A DNA stretch of 64,000 nt from Paenibacillus xylanexedens (GCF_007676705.1 NZ_VEBF01000002.1:1116001-1180000); one strand, 5' to 3'; positions 7,611 through 15,960 are shown, numbered from the stretch's first letter. The notes: generated by a model from the letters alone, not told the origin. Made by a program: numbers and translations.

Positions 7611-9061
7611 CTTTTTACTGCTAAACTTCCTATTGACGGAAGCATTATAGCCTGAGGTGTTCCCAACAAATATTCACCGAAAGTGAGGACATATGCGTCT
7701 GCTCTGTCAGGTGACTTTAATCCGCGTTTCTTCATGTCCTTCTTACTTTCAAGTAGTATCTTACCCTTGCTCGTCATTGACCATTTTCTTGCAGTCAATT
7801 GGGAAGTAAGTACATCGTCATCGGGTAATTGTAAGACCGCAGGGTCATTGTTCATATAATTGCTCATGTTTTGTTCCAGTTTCCCCTTTATATAAGCCCA
7901 CATTTCAGCGCCCAGGTTTCCATAATGTTCATCCAAAGATGATGATCCGTTGTTAATTGGAATGACTTCATACGGGAGTCCTTCTTCTGCTATAACCTCA
8001 TTCAAACGATCCGTGACACCACCACCTACACCGGTATCATCTATTCTGATTCTCGTATGAACGACTTCTGGGTACTGTGACAACAATTCTCTTATCAAGT
8101 TCAACACCCATCCAGCAGTAACCATTGTATCTTTCTTGAAATGATGATGCTGTCCGACTGTTACTGGACCTATCCCTGCGTATATAGACGTCTCATCATC
8201 GCCAAAACGGGCAACGTCACAGCCGATGGTCAGAGTATCACCGACAGGTTCTAAGGTCACATCTTTGGTAGCAAACTCAGCCACTTCCAGAGCGATAAAG
8301 GTTTCTGACTCGCCCCGCGGAAACTCCCCTTCAACCCGGACACGCCATACATCAGAACCTTTTCCATACTTCCGTTCAAGCATGGCTATATTCTCTTTGC
8401 TTGTCCGAGGACTGTTCAAGCAGGACACTTTATGTGTATTGTAATCTGCCCGGTCCCTGTTGTGAGAATCATAAAAAACACCGCTGGTCCGAGTCGGGTT
8501 TCCACACATGAGCAACTTGTTGAATTCGCCTGAGAGTGTACCCAAGATCGCTTCCATGATCCGATCCTCAACCCCTGAAGCTTCGTCCACAATGAAAAGC
8601 ATGTAGTCTTCATGGAAACCCTGCATGTTCTCGGGCTTGGTAGCTGTCCGAGCTGTAGCAAACCATCGTTCCTCGTAATTTCGCATATAAATCTTAGTCT
8701 TTGTCCACTTAAGTATCTTTTTGAGTACTGGGCTTTTCTCTTGCCACTTACTAATCTCTGCCCACAAGACATCGTGCAGTTGCTGTCGAGTCGGTGCAGT
8801 ACAGATAACCTTCGGAAACGGGAAACACGATAGGAACCATAATGCCACCGCAGCCTCAAGGCCGGTCTTCCCCACACCTTGTCCAGATCTCACCGACACC
8901 CGTGGACTTCCCGCTATATCCATCAACACTTCTGCCTGCCACTCATCAGGAGTGAATTTCAGCAGCTCCACGCAAAAAAGAACCGGGTTCTTCCGGTACT
9001 CAGGGATTCGCTTTTTGAATGCAGCAAAGCGGCGTTTCGTTTGCGGAGACTCTTTATTCAC
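7607..9061 (-). CDS. terL: Phage terminase large subunit
   Basis: The 484-residue ATPase/nuclease motor that packages phage DNA through the portal. Residues near 50-60 contain a Walker A-like VRSGQGVGKTG; FIVDEASGVED near 155 is the Walker B/coupling acid region. The C-terminal nuclease shows IGCDVARFGDDET and RIDDTGVGGGVTD, metal-binding aspartates of the RNase H-like fold. Length is normal for the family and no lesions are seen. The start overlaps the end of terS by eight bases. Confidence 0.92.
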   Translation of the reverse strand: MNKESPQTKRRFAAFKKRIPEYRKNPVLFCVELLKFTPDEWQAEVLMDIAGSPRVSVRSGQGVGKTGLEAAVALWFLSCFPFPKVICTAPTRQQLHDVLWAEISKWQEKSPVLKKILKWTKTKIYMRNYEERWFATARTATKPENMQGFHEDYMLFIVDEASGVEDRIMEAILGTLSGEFNKLLMCGNPTRTSGVFYDSHNRDRADYNTHKVSCLNSPRTSKENIAMLERKYGKGSDVWRVRVEGEFPRGESETFIALEVAEFATKDVTLEPVGDTLTIGCDVARFGDDETSIYAGIGPVTVGQHHHFKKDTMVTAGWVLNLIRELLSQYPEVVHTRIRIDDTGVGGGVTDRLNEVIAEEGLPYEVIPINNGSSSLDEHYGNLGAEMWAYIKGKLEQNMSNYMNNDPAVLQLPDDDVLTSQLTARKWSMTSKGKILLESKKDMKKRGLKSPDRADAYVLTFGEYLLGTPQAIMLPSIGSLAVKR

Positions 9062-9782
9062 CAGACTCCACCGCCTTTACCCAATCTTCGATCAGATCTT
9101 CCTCTGTATCTCCATCACCGTTCTTCAGTTTCTCGATCTCAAGGCGGGTTTTATCAACTTTGGCCTGCATCTGATCCAGTTTCAATCTGCGCTCATCTTC
9201 CTGTGGTGCAATATCAAGGAATTGTTTGATGGCTCCCCTAATCTCACGCATGACCGTAGCCTCTGCCTTGATGAAACTAGCGTATTTATCCCAAGCGAAT
9301 TGAATTTCCCATTCGTATTCATCTCCATACTCACCTGGTTTCTCCCTTTTCAACTCTTTGGTCATATCCTCTTTGTCTTTGATGAAGAAGATACGCTGCG
9401 CCCAAATGATTTTACGGAATCCCTGGGTGATGTTATGCCAGATCATGTCTATAGGTTCCATTTGCTGAACAATATCTATGAGTTCTAAATACTCAGGATC
9501 TTGCGGCTCGAACTTACGGAACAATCCATGTGTTACAGCTTTCTGATTGCCGACTGGACCTCCTTTACCACCTCTGTTGCCTTTAGCATTCTGATTGCCA
9601 CGAGGAGCACCGGGTTTAGAGTTCGCCATCTTCCCTTCCCATTGATCAAGAGATTTCCACTTTCGGACTGATTCAGGTGTAATGCCCAACTTTTCCGCAA
9701 TCTCTTTCGGCTTCATCGCCCCGCCGCTATCTTTCCAGATTTTGAACGCTTTCTTCCGATTCGGATTCTGTATCCTGCTCAC
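9054..9782 (-). CDS. terS: Phage terminase small subunit
   Basis: A 242-residue DNA-recognition subunit that selects the packaging site and hands DNA to TerL. Residues about 22-48 form a helix-turn-helix (KPKEIAEKLGITPESVRKW), followed by a glycine/asparagine-rich linker (GAPRGNQNAKGNRGGKGG) and a long helical oligomerisation region (about 100-225). This is the layout of PBSX/phBC6A51-type small terminases. It directly precedes terL with an eight-base overlap. Confidence 0.88.
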   Translation of the reverse strand: MSRIQNPNRKKAFKIWKDSGGAMKPKEIAEKLGITPESVRKWKSLDQWEGKMANSKPGAPRGNQNAKGNRGGKGGPVGNQKAVTHGLFRKFEPQDPEYLELIDIVQQMEPIDMIWHNITQGFRKIIWAQRIFFIKDKEDMTKELKREKPGEYGDEYEWEIQFAWDKYASFIKAEATVMREIRGAIKQFLDIAPQEDERRLKLDQMQAKVDKTRLEIEKLKNGDGDTEEDLIEDWVKAVESGE

Positions 9783-9921
9783 AAAATTATCACCACTTTC
9801 ATGTAATTGAGTTGGAATTCCTATTTAAGGTCAGTAATAGTCAAACGTTACGAATCAAAATAAGCCTCCGTCTGAATCGCAGGCTGTTGTTCTGTATTCA
9901 TATCCACTAAATAATGTAAGT

Positions 9922-10042
9922 TGACTGAAACATAAAGGTAATAGTGTTTCACTCAGTTTAGGCATAAAATATTGTGTTTCTTCATCTAATGCCACGATAT
10001 CTCTTTTCCGAGTGAACTAATAGTTGAGTTATGTTTCAGTCA
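9922..10042. repeat. 14-bp perfect inverted repeat pair bracketing 93 bp beside a recombinase gene
   Basis: TGACTGAAACATAA at 9922-9935 and TTATGTTTCAGTCA at 10029-10042 are exact inverted copies; a nested GTGTTTCACTCAG lies just inside the left arm. The segment ends three bases before the stop codon of the small tyrosine recombinase (10045-10605). The rest of the gap 9783-10044 shows no gene. It could be a recombination or resolution site, a small inverted-repeat element, or a regulatory hairpin. Confidence 0.55.
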
Positions 10043-10044
10043 TT

Positions 10045-10605
10045 TCATCGCAACTTAAGAATTGCTCTGTCCATCATGTCCTGAGTTAGCCCAATATAGT
10101 CCAATGTCTCCCTTGGATCGCTGTGTCCGAACATCTCCATTAGTAACGCTAAATTCTCTGGATCGTCCATATACAGACGGTATGCCCAGGTCTTTCGCAA
10201 TGAGTGAACGCCTATATCTTTGAGGCGAAATTCACGGGCTGCTTCACTCAGAAAACGATACGCTGTCGTTCGGTCAATCGGCTGCTTCCGCATCCGGCTA
10301 ACCGTCTTTGCCTGACGACTCGGATATAGAAAATCATTCGGAAGCATGTCGATTGTGTAGTCATCCAGATCTGATCGAATACTTGGATGAATAATAAAAG
10401 TTTTGGCATGCCTGTTCTTTTGCTCGACCATGCTGATGTGTGTACCTTTCGTTTGCCACACCCTTAGACTAAGCAAGTCAGATACACGCAGTCCGCTGTA
10501 TATACCCATACAAAAAAATAAGTAATTGCGCATACTCCGTATATAGAAGTATTCCTTCATCCCATCTATAACCCGTTCATCACGGATCGGTTGGACTTTC
10601 CTCAT
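10045..10605 (-). CDS. Small XerC/D-like tyrosine recombinase (phage-internal)
   Basis: 186 residues, essentially only the catalytic domain. All active-site positions are visible: Arg in SGLRVSDLL, Lys in EQKNRHAK, HSLR, the second His in FGHSDPRETLDYIG and its Tyr. Phages of Bacillota often encode such a short recombinase just before the terminases; it is separate from the integrase at 24825-26105. The missing N-terminal core-binding domain implies either a partner protein or a reduced recognition site. Start overlaps the preceding zinc-knuckle gene (ATGA). A 14-bp inverted repeat pair lies just downstream. Confidence 0.8.
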   Translation of the reverse strand: MRKVQPIRDERVIDGMKEYFYIRSMRNYLFFCMGIYSGLRVSDLLSLRVWQTKGTHISMVEQKNRHAKTFIIHPSIRSDLDDYTIDMLPNDFLYPSRQAKTVSRMRKQPIDRTTAYRFLSEAAREFRLKDIGVHSLRKTWAYRLYMDDPENLALLMEMFGHSDPRETLDYIGLTQDMMDRAILKLR

Positions 10606-10772
10606 TTCATCACCTTCTCTGGATCATGGTCCTTTTTCCAACATCTCGGCATAATACATAGTTGATTCACTCCTGTCCACGTTCCCCATCCACACCCACG
10701 ACATTGTTCCGGCTGCCGATCAGATACCCTTGGAATAGCCGGTTCAGTTCTACTGAAATAGTTACCCTCCAC
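10602..10772 (-). CDS. Small zinc-knuckle phage protein, second copy
   Basis: 56 residues from GTG 10772, preceded by TTGGAGGGAAGAAA. It contains CRGCGWGTWTGVNQLC and a later Cys, the same core as 2166-2309, so one zinc site is expected. It is translationally coupled to the recombinase (overlapping ATGA) and starts directly behind a terminator hairpin. Function unknown; the coupling suggests it may work with the recombinase or mark the beginning of the late transcript. Confidence 0.65.
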   Translation of the reverse strand: MEGNYFSRTEPAIPRVSDRQPEQCRGCGWGTWTGVNQLCIMPRCWKKDHDPEKVMK

Positions 10773-10789
10773 TTTCTTCCCTCCAATGC

Positions 10790-10819
10790 AAAAAGGCCGC
10801 TCCAAAGAGCGACCTTTTT
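10790..10819. terminator. Bidirectional terminator at the start of the late block
   Basis: AAAAAGG-CGCTC stem with A-run and T-run on both sides. It ends leftward transcription just before the zinc-knuckle/recombinase/terminase block, so that block needs its own promoter or an antiterminator. Confidence 0.75.
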
Positions 10820-10973
10820 ATTTACGTTATTATATGGATTTAAGATAACATTCTTTTAATACAGAATTACTTCATATTCTACCAAACTATCTAATCATAT
10901 ATACCAAAAGAGAGGTTTTGATTGGATTTCTACCGAATAATAACATTATAACTATTTAAGGGGGAATTATAAG

Positions 10974-11594
10974 GTGAAATCAAATAGATTAAAAATAATT
11001 ATTAGGACTGTGTTACTAGTTTACTTAAGTTTTCTAGTCTTTATTTTACTTTTTGTTGATGATTGGAATACTAGTGGCACATTAGGAGATACATTCGGAA
11101 TTCTAAACACACTTTTTTCAGGCATAGCTCTTGCAGGCGTGATCTACACATTAAATCTACAAGCACAAACAACAGAGCTTCAGCGTAAAGACTTCGCACG
11201 AAGCATCCAACCCATGCTATCAGTAGAACAGAGCAATGAAGAAAAATATAAATATTTCATCTTGAAAGTAACTAATATTGGAAATGGTTCTGCCCTCAAT
11301 ATTGAATTTAATTTTGGCGGTCTGAATCCTGATGTTGGTTTAGAATTTAAAGCAAATGACATTATTTGTTTAATGCCTAATCAATCAATAGAAATTAAAG
11401 TTAAGCCGATTTACCTTGATCAAGAAATGCAACCAGAGTGGACTTCTCATTTAGATAAAAAATATGCGAATTCTGTTATAACATTAGAGACTACATACTA
11501 TGATATTGAGTTTAACAACTTGAAACAGGATTTCGATTTGGGTTTAGGAGAGACAAAAATCTCTAAGGTCCAGCACATTAACAGAAACAATTAA
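10974..11594 (+). CDS. Two-TM membrane protein sharing the AbiC-like membrane module, beta-rich C-terminal domain
   Basis: 206 residues, ATG-type start behind AAGGGGGAATTATAAG (GTG at 10974). Two membrane helices (about 8-28 and 42-60) enclose GTLGDTFGILNTLFSG, nearly the same as GTFGDMFGAVNSLFSG in 576-1283, then IYTLNLQAQTTELQ. The C-terminal domain (about 75-200) looks like a beta-sandwich (LKVTNIGNGSALNIEF) rather than the helical domain of the other protein. It is the only rightward gene in the middle of the leftward prophage operons and has its own terminator, as expected for a lysogenic-conversion cargo gene. Function is unproven; phage exclusion or membrane sensing is plausible. Confidence 0.65.
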   Translation: MKSNRLKIIIRTVLLVYLSFLVFILLFVDDWNTSGTLGDTFGILNTLFSGIALAGVIYTLNLQAQTTELQRKDFARSIQPMLSVEQSNEEKYKYFILKVTNIGNGSALNIEFNFGGLNPDVGLEFKANDIICLMPNQSIEIKVKPIYLDQEMQPEWTSHLDKKYANSVITLETTYYDIEFNNLKQDFDLGLGETKISKVQHINRNN

Positions 11595-11605
11595 ATCTAA
11601 TTCTA

Positions 11606-11642
11606 AAACTCTGTTAAAATCATAAATTTTGACAGAGTTTTT
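11606..11642. terminator. Bidirectional terminator between convergent genes
   Basis: AAACTCTGT-AAAAT and ATTTT-ACAGAGTTT pair around CATAA with T-runs on both strands. It separates the rightward membrane-protein gene from the end of the leftward early operon. Confidence 0.8.
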
Positions 11643-11645
11643 ATA

Positions 11646-12281
11646 TTAATCTTTTGTTGGTGAAATAATACCCACCTCCCCTTCTTCGTTCCGTCCACGA
11701 CCATAATCTATAGTAATAAAGTCCAATGTCCGGTTGAATTTCAGACTGTTGGCGATGTTTGCTATAGCTCTGCGGCGTTTATCTGCAAAGGTTGTAGCTG
11801 CAATACCAGGGACATCCTTACGGTATCCTTTTTCCATGTACCCTTGTGCTTTCAGATACTTCTTACCTTCCAAAAACAACAACTTTGCCGCCACTCCCTC
11901 ATGAGGATCTTTTATATTGCTAATAGCAAAACGAACGTTGTTAGTTAAGAATACATACAATTTGTAGTTATCATGACGCTTATCCTTCATTATGACTGAA
12001 TTAGCTGTAACGTCTGCTGTCAGTTCATGACCTGATTCTCGCTTGGCAACCGAACCCTCAGCAGACAACAATTCGTATGCCGACATTCCATTTTCGATTT
12101 GTTTAAGTGCATATTCATAATTTTGTATGATGTCAATCATATCTACATATTTCCCAAGCAGCCATTTAGTTTTACGGATATCTTCTTCATCCACGTCTGA
12201 GAAAAAGTTTAGTTGAATGATCTTATTCGTGTCTTCGACATCTTCTCTGTTGACTACTACAACTACTTCATCATTACTCAC
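11646..12281 (-). CDS. Phage protein of unknown function (211 aa)
   Basis: GTG start at 12281 lies inside the end of yopX, with AAGGAGCGGATAAGC as ribosome binding site, so it is coupled to yopX. The acidic N-terminus is followed by helical segments, and the region about 125-190 (KLLFLEGKKYLKAQGYMEK, KRRRAIANIANSLKF) is basic and may bind nucleic acid. No catalytic motif or known family is recognised. It is the last gene of the leftward early operon before a bidirectional terminator, a position often held by late-gene regulators, but that role is a guess. Confidence 0.7.
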   Translation of the reverse strand: MSNDEVVVVVNREDVEDTNKIIQLNFFSDVDEEDIRKTKWLLGKYVDMIDIIQNYEYALKQIENGMSAYELLSAEGSVAKRESGHELTADVTANSVIMKDKRHDNYKLYVFLTNNVRFAISNIKDPHEGVAAKLLFLEGKKYLKAQGYMEKGYRKDVPGIAATTFADKRRRAIANIANSLKFNRTLDFITIDYGRGRNEEGEVGIISPTKD

Positions 12282-12717
12282 GCTTATCCGCTCCTTCCTT
12301 GGGAGCCAACAGCTCAGGGTTTTCGTAGACGTTTCCTACTACATCCCACATATCTGTGTAGTCTGCATGCATATCATCTGCGCGGAACATAATCCCTCTG
12401 AAGCTAAAACTCGCTTCTGTTTGATCCCAAATCACAATGTTCAAATTAGGGGCATGTGAGCATGTTCCATAATATCCGGGGTCACAATCGCAATCAACAG
12501 CTACGATATCTCCTTGGTAGATTTTTCTGTCATCTCGATCGACAAAACCGATGAACTGACCTACTGTTGCTGGATCTACCGGAACCCATTCCGACTCTTG
12601 CTCAGTGCCACAGTCGATCCATGTACCACTTTCATCCACTGATAAATTCCCATACACCATTGACCCATGATGCTTGCCGTGATCGATGGCTTTACCTCTG
12701 AATTTAATCTCACGCAT
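12274..12717 (-). CDS. YopX family phage protein
   Basis: 147 residues starting at ATG 12717 behind AGGAGGATATACAA. It begins MREIKFRGK and contains VGQFIGFVDRDDRKIYQGDIV, typical of the YopX family found in many Bacillota phages. A four-Cys/His cluster CDCDPGYYGTCSH is an insertion that could bind metal. The family's biochemical role is not known. It overlaps the next gene by eight bases. Confidence 0.85.
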   Translation of the reverse strand: MREIKFRGKAIDHGKHHGSMVYGNLSVDESGTWIDCGTEQESEWVPVDPATVGQFIGFVDRDDRKIYQGDIVAVDCDCDPGYYGTCSHAPNLNIVIWDQTEASFSFRGIMFRADDMHADYTDMWDVVGNVYENPELLAPKEGADKRE

Positions 12718-12755
12718 TTGTATATCCTCCTATTTGGGGAGACCGACCAACACCT

Positions 12756-12808
12756 GATACGGCCTCGCTTCGCTTAGTATTTCGGTCGATATCGATGGCC
12801 TATCGGCC
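12756..12808. repeat. Palindrome-rich repeat, left copy
   Basis: ATACGGCCTCGCTTCGCT..TATTTCGGTCGAT.. resembles, in opposite orientation, the segment 13633-13689. The two copies flank the gene 12836-13582. Confidence 0.4.
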
Positions 12809-12835
12809 TTATGCGTCATTTCGTTGTGCTGTGCA

Positions 12836-13582
12836 TTAGCTGAACGATGCTTCAGGTTTTTCTTCTGGCTCAACTTCATCACTATCTCCATCAGAATCAA
12901 GTATGAGTTTTGTTCCATTTTGACTTATCTTCATCAAAAATATTGCGAACTCGTCCAAATGTCTTAGGGAATTTATGTCGTGAACAGATTTGTAGTCAAT
13001 TGTCCATTCTTCTTTATCGAACTTTTTCCAATTGTGAATTCTGATTTGATAATTCATTTCTGAATCGTGTTCACATTCAAAAACTAATACTGCATTTCTC
13101 ATATCGCTCCAAGACCGTTCTTCGTTATAATCAACTTCAAAACTTACACTCACATATTCGTAAGTAGGCGGCCCATCTTCGTAACAAACATCAAGATCAT
13201 CCGTTTCAACATTTTTCGCTACATATTTCATCCAACGTTCGAACAATTCTGTTGCTTTGATTGTTTTGTCTTGTTCAGGAATCATTAGTTCTTTGAAATT
13301 TTCTAGCAGCTTTTTATTTTCTAACGCAGAACTTTGTAATACATCCACTAAAACGGAATCGAGCTTGGTGATGTACTCGCTGTAATCGTAATTTTCCAAA
13401 TAAGGAATCATTACCGATTTGACTTTTTCCTCAATAATTTTGGTAACATCCCCATATGATCTGAATAAGTTATCTAAGGCGTTTACCACACCTTTTTCAA
13501 GGTGCTCTCCAATTAGCTTTTCAACTGTTCCATCCTCCAATTTCGTGTTGATTACGTCTTTAATTCCATTTTCCAATGACAT
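12836..13582 (-). CDS. Phage hypothetical protein (248 aa)
   Basis: ATG at 13582 after AAAGGGAGCGAAATAT. The first 110 residues are helical and coiled-coil-like (KLIGEHLEKGVVNALDNLF, IEEKVKSVMIPYLENY); the rest is mixed alpha/beta with many acidic residues and a Glu/Asp-rich tail. No enzymatic motif is recognised. It stands apart from its operon neighbours by 150-base and 118-base gaps that contain matching inverted repeats, which suggests that it was inserted as a unit or is separately regulated. Confidence 0.65.
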   Translation of the reverse strand: MSLENGIKDVINTKLEDGTVEKLIGEHLEKGVVNALDNLFRSYGDVTKIIEEKVKSVMIPYLENYDYSEYITKLDSVLVDVLQSSALENKKLLENFKELMIPEQDKTIKATELFERWMKYVAKNVETDDLDVCYEDGPPTYEYVSVSFEVDYNEERSWSDMRNAVLVFECEHDSEMNYQIRIHNWKKFDKEEWTIDYKSVHDINSLRHLDEFAIFLMKISQNGTKLILDSDGDSDEVEPEEKPEASFS

Positions 13583-13632
13583 ATATTTCGCTCCCTTTAA
13601 TTGAATTATTTTTTGTACAGTTTTTGTCTACT

Positions 13633-13689
13633 GCGGCAAAGCCGCCATCGGATCGGCCGAATATGCTTAGCGTAAGAGAAGGCCGTATG
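13633..13689. repeat. Palindrome-rich repeat, right copy (inverted)
   Basis: On the minus strand: ATACGGCCTTCTCTTACGCT, then TATTCGGCCGAT, matching the plus-strand order at 12756-12808. GCGGCAAAGCCGC forms a short hairpin at its left end. Confidence 0.4.
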
Positions 13690-13734
13690 ATGTTATATCC
13701 TCCTTAGTAGGGAGAGGCCCACAGGACCCGCACC

Positions 13735-14165
13735 TTAAGATTGGTTTGCAAAGTTCCACAACCCTTGCTGTCCTTTAGCTGCTTGAGGCTTCATAAGCAT
13801 CATTACATCCGACATTTCCCATGCATATCGCCCAAGTTCAAAGTCTCCGAATTCATATTCAGGAGAGTAAACCAATCTGTTTCCTTCCAACTCATAACCA
13901 TCTGTCCATGTATCCACCGATTTAAGGCAGTTGGTCAGTTTAGCAATCGCTACAACCGCGCCGTTGGCAGGTTATCTACTGTGTATCCATGCTGTTCTAG
14001 TGCTGCGCGAATCTCAGGATACTTGCAGGCATCCTTGTCGATCTTCTTCCCGGCATGGATGGCAATCTCGCCCCGATGCTTAGTAGGCCAGCTGCGTGTT
14101 TCATATTGTTTTGCTCCAATGGCGATCAATGTCGCCCACGGCTGAATAATTGTTATAGCCTTCAT
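13735..14165 (-). pseudogene. ASCH-domain protein, frameshifted
   Basis: Translation starts at ATG 14165 (GGAAGG upstream) and reads MKAITIIQPWATLIAIGAKQ, YETRSWPTKHRGEIAIHAGK, a clear ASCH-domain N-terminus (an RNA-binding-like fold related to PUA). At about 13960-13963 the frame is lost: after NLPT it reaches a stop within a few codons. One base more would give NLPTGAVVAIAKLTNC and continue in the frame that encodes DTWTDGYELEGNRLVY and GRYAWEMSDVMML up to 13735, the expected ASCH C-terminus (AKGQQGLWNF). A single-base deletion in a short G run explains this. It is either a real inactivation or a sequencing error. Confidence 0.75.
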
Positions 14166-14184
14166 GACAGTTCTTCCTTCCCTT

Positions 14185-15960
14185 CTATATACTGAATGCC
14201 ATCTGCCCAGCTTCCTGCTCTGAATACCGCTCCAGAGTAAGGTTATTTCCCGATCCTGTGCATATTTCCGGCAGATTAGCCCGGACCAAAGCTTGAGCAA
14301 ACGGTGGAGGTACCGCATTTCCACACCGAGCTACTTGGGCGCTCTTGGAGTACTTCTTACCGTTCGCATCAACTGCGATAGTGTAGTTGCTCGGGAATCC
14401 CTGAGCGGCAAACAACTCTTGCGGCTCCAGCATCCGCATTCCTATATCGATAATTTGGTAATCCACGCCTTTAATTGTCACTAGCCCGAACCGGTCTTTC
14501 GTTGTTATCGTGTGCAACGGCTTGTCTATGGTCTGGCCGTTTTCGGCGCTACCGTAATACTTGAGAAGGAAGGCCCTAACCTCTCCAAAGTGCAGCCCAC
14601 CTGCCGTAATCGTTTGAAGCGGGTCTGTAACCAGCTGACCTGTATTGGTCCCGCGCATCTTGACCAGATGACTTGTGACGAGGGCACTTTTCCCTCCTCC
14701 TCCTGCGGTTACAGTTCCTATCGGTTCATCGACTGAGCTGCCAACTGATTCTCCGAAGTGACGGGCAATGAATACTGAAGCTATGGCGAATTTGTTTCCT
14801 CCTGCTGTCACCGTTCCAAGCGGTTTATTCAGATCCAGCACCCTTCGACCTTCTGGGTCTCCGTAACCCATCTGTATCAGTGCAGGGCTGATTAACATGT
14901 GCTGATTTCCTGTCGTCACCGTCCGAAGTGGTTCGTCTGGAGGGCTACCAGGATGCCCTGTTGTATTAACCCCAAGAACCGGAGTCACAAGTAAATGTTC
15001 TGCCTTGGTTGTAATGGTCGTCAGCGGATCAGTAGCCTTGTATTGCAACCGATCCCCGGCATATCCCGTCTGCCCAATCCTCGCAATATATGGTGTAACC
15101 AATCCCCATCCGTTCTTTGCCGTGATTGTCTTCAACGGCTCATTTATAGAATCACAGTAATGGTGATTGCTGCCAGAGAAGTTGACGCGCATTACGAATG
15201 GCTCAGGATTGTCTATGACGAACTTCTGCATGCCACGTGCTATACGGCGCATCGTGTTTTCGGCAAGAGGCTTTTTCCGTTCGAATATCGAAGGGCAAGG
15301 GATAGACCAGTCAATAATTTCAGCTGCTGTTCTCCATGGAAGCCGCTTCCCTGCTTTCACGTCCGGGCTGTCCGGTGCTCCGTGCGTTGGCTCGGGCCAG
15401 ACAATGGGACTCCCATCCCTCCGCGCAACCATGAACAACCGCTTGCGGATCGTAGGCGCTCCATAATCACATGCTCTCAACTCTTTCCATTCGACCTTGT
15501 ATCCCTGTCGACTTAGAGCATTCACGAAGGTACGAAACGTCCGGCCCTTCTGTTCCTTGTCTGGGTAACCATCTGCTGTTAACGGACCCCATGTCGTGAA
15601 TTCCTCCACATTTTCCAACATTATGACCCTCGGCTTAACTGTAGCTGCCCAACGAACAGCAACCCACGCCAGACCACGTATTTCCTTTGTTACTGGCTTG
15701 CCGCCTTTGGCCTTGGAGAAGTGTTTGCAATCAGGGCTGAACCACGCCAGACCTACCGGACGACCTTTTACCGCTTCAATCGGATTCACTTCCCACACAG
15801 ATTCACAATAGTGCTCCGTATCTGGGTGATTGACCTCATGCATTGCAATAGCTGCCGGGTCATGGTTAATTGCTATATCTACGCTGCGGCCTGTTGCCAA
15901 CTCTATTCCCGTACTGGCTCCGCCACCGCCTGCGAAATTATCGACTATGATTTCCTTCAT
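14185..15960 (-). CDS. Phage C5-cytosine DNA methyltransferase with seven target-region repeats
   Basis: 591 residues. Motif I is VDNFAGGGGASTG (SAM binding), motif IV is WFSPDCKHFSKAKGG with the catalytic Cys in an SPDC variant, motif VI is LENVEEF, motif VIII RKRLFMVARRDG, and motif X is near RCGNAVPPPFAQAL. Between about 265 and 490, where the target-recognition domain lies, seven copies of a unit with core xPLxT(I/V)T(A/T)(K/G) occur. It transfers methyl groups to cytosine in DNA, probably shielding phage DNA from host restriction; no cognate nuclease gene adjoins it. Start at 15960 follows GGGAGGGG. Confidence 0.88.
   Translation of the reverse strand: MKEIIVDNFAGGGGASTGIELATGRSVDIAINHDPAAIAMHEVNHPDTEHYCESVWEVNPIEAVKGRPVGLAWFSPDCKHFSKAKGGKPVTKEIRGLAWVAVRWAATVKPRVIMLENVEEFTTWGPLTADGYPDKEQKGRTFRTFVNALSRQGYKVEWKELRACDYGAPTIRKRLFMVARRDGSPIVWPEPTHGAPDSPDVKAGKRLPWRTAAEIIDWSIPCPSIFERKKPLAENTMRRIARGMQKFVIDNPEPFVMRVNFSGSNHHYCDSINEPLKTITAKNGWGLVTPYIARIGQTGYAGDRLQYKATDPLTTITTKAEHLLVTPVLGVNTTGHPGSPPDEPLRTVTTGNQHMLISPALIQMGYGDPEGRRVLDLNKPLGTVTAGGNKFAIASVFIARHFGESVGSSVDEPIGTVTAGGGGKSALVTSHLVKMRGTNTGQLVTDPLQTITAGGLHFGEVRAFLLKYYGSAENGQTIDKPLHTITTKDRFGLVTIKGVDYQIIDIGMRMLEPQELFAAQGFPSNYTIAVDANGKKYSKSAQVARCGNAVPPPFAQALVRANLPEICTGSGNNLTLERYSEQEAGQMAFSI

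Noticed and set aside
8721..9488. Rightward 255-codon frame across terL/terS
   Set aside because: Crosses two convincing genes on the other strand; no domain.
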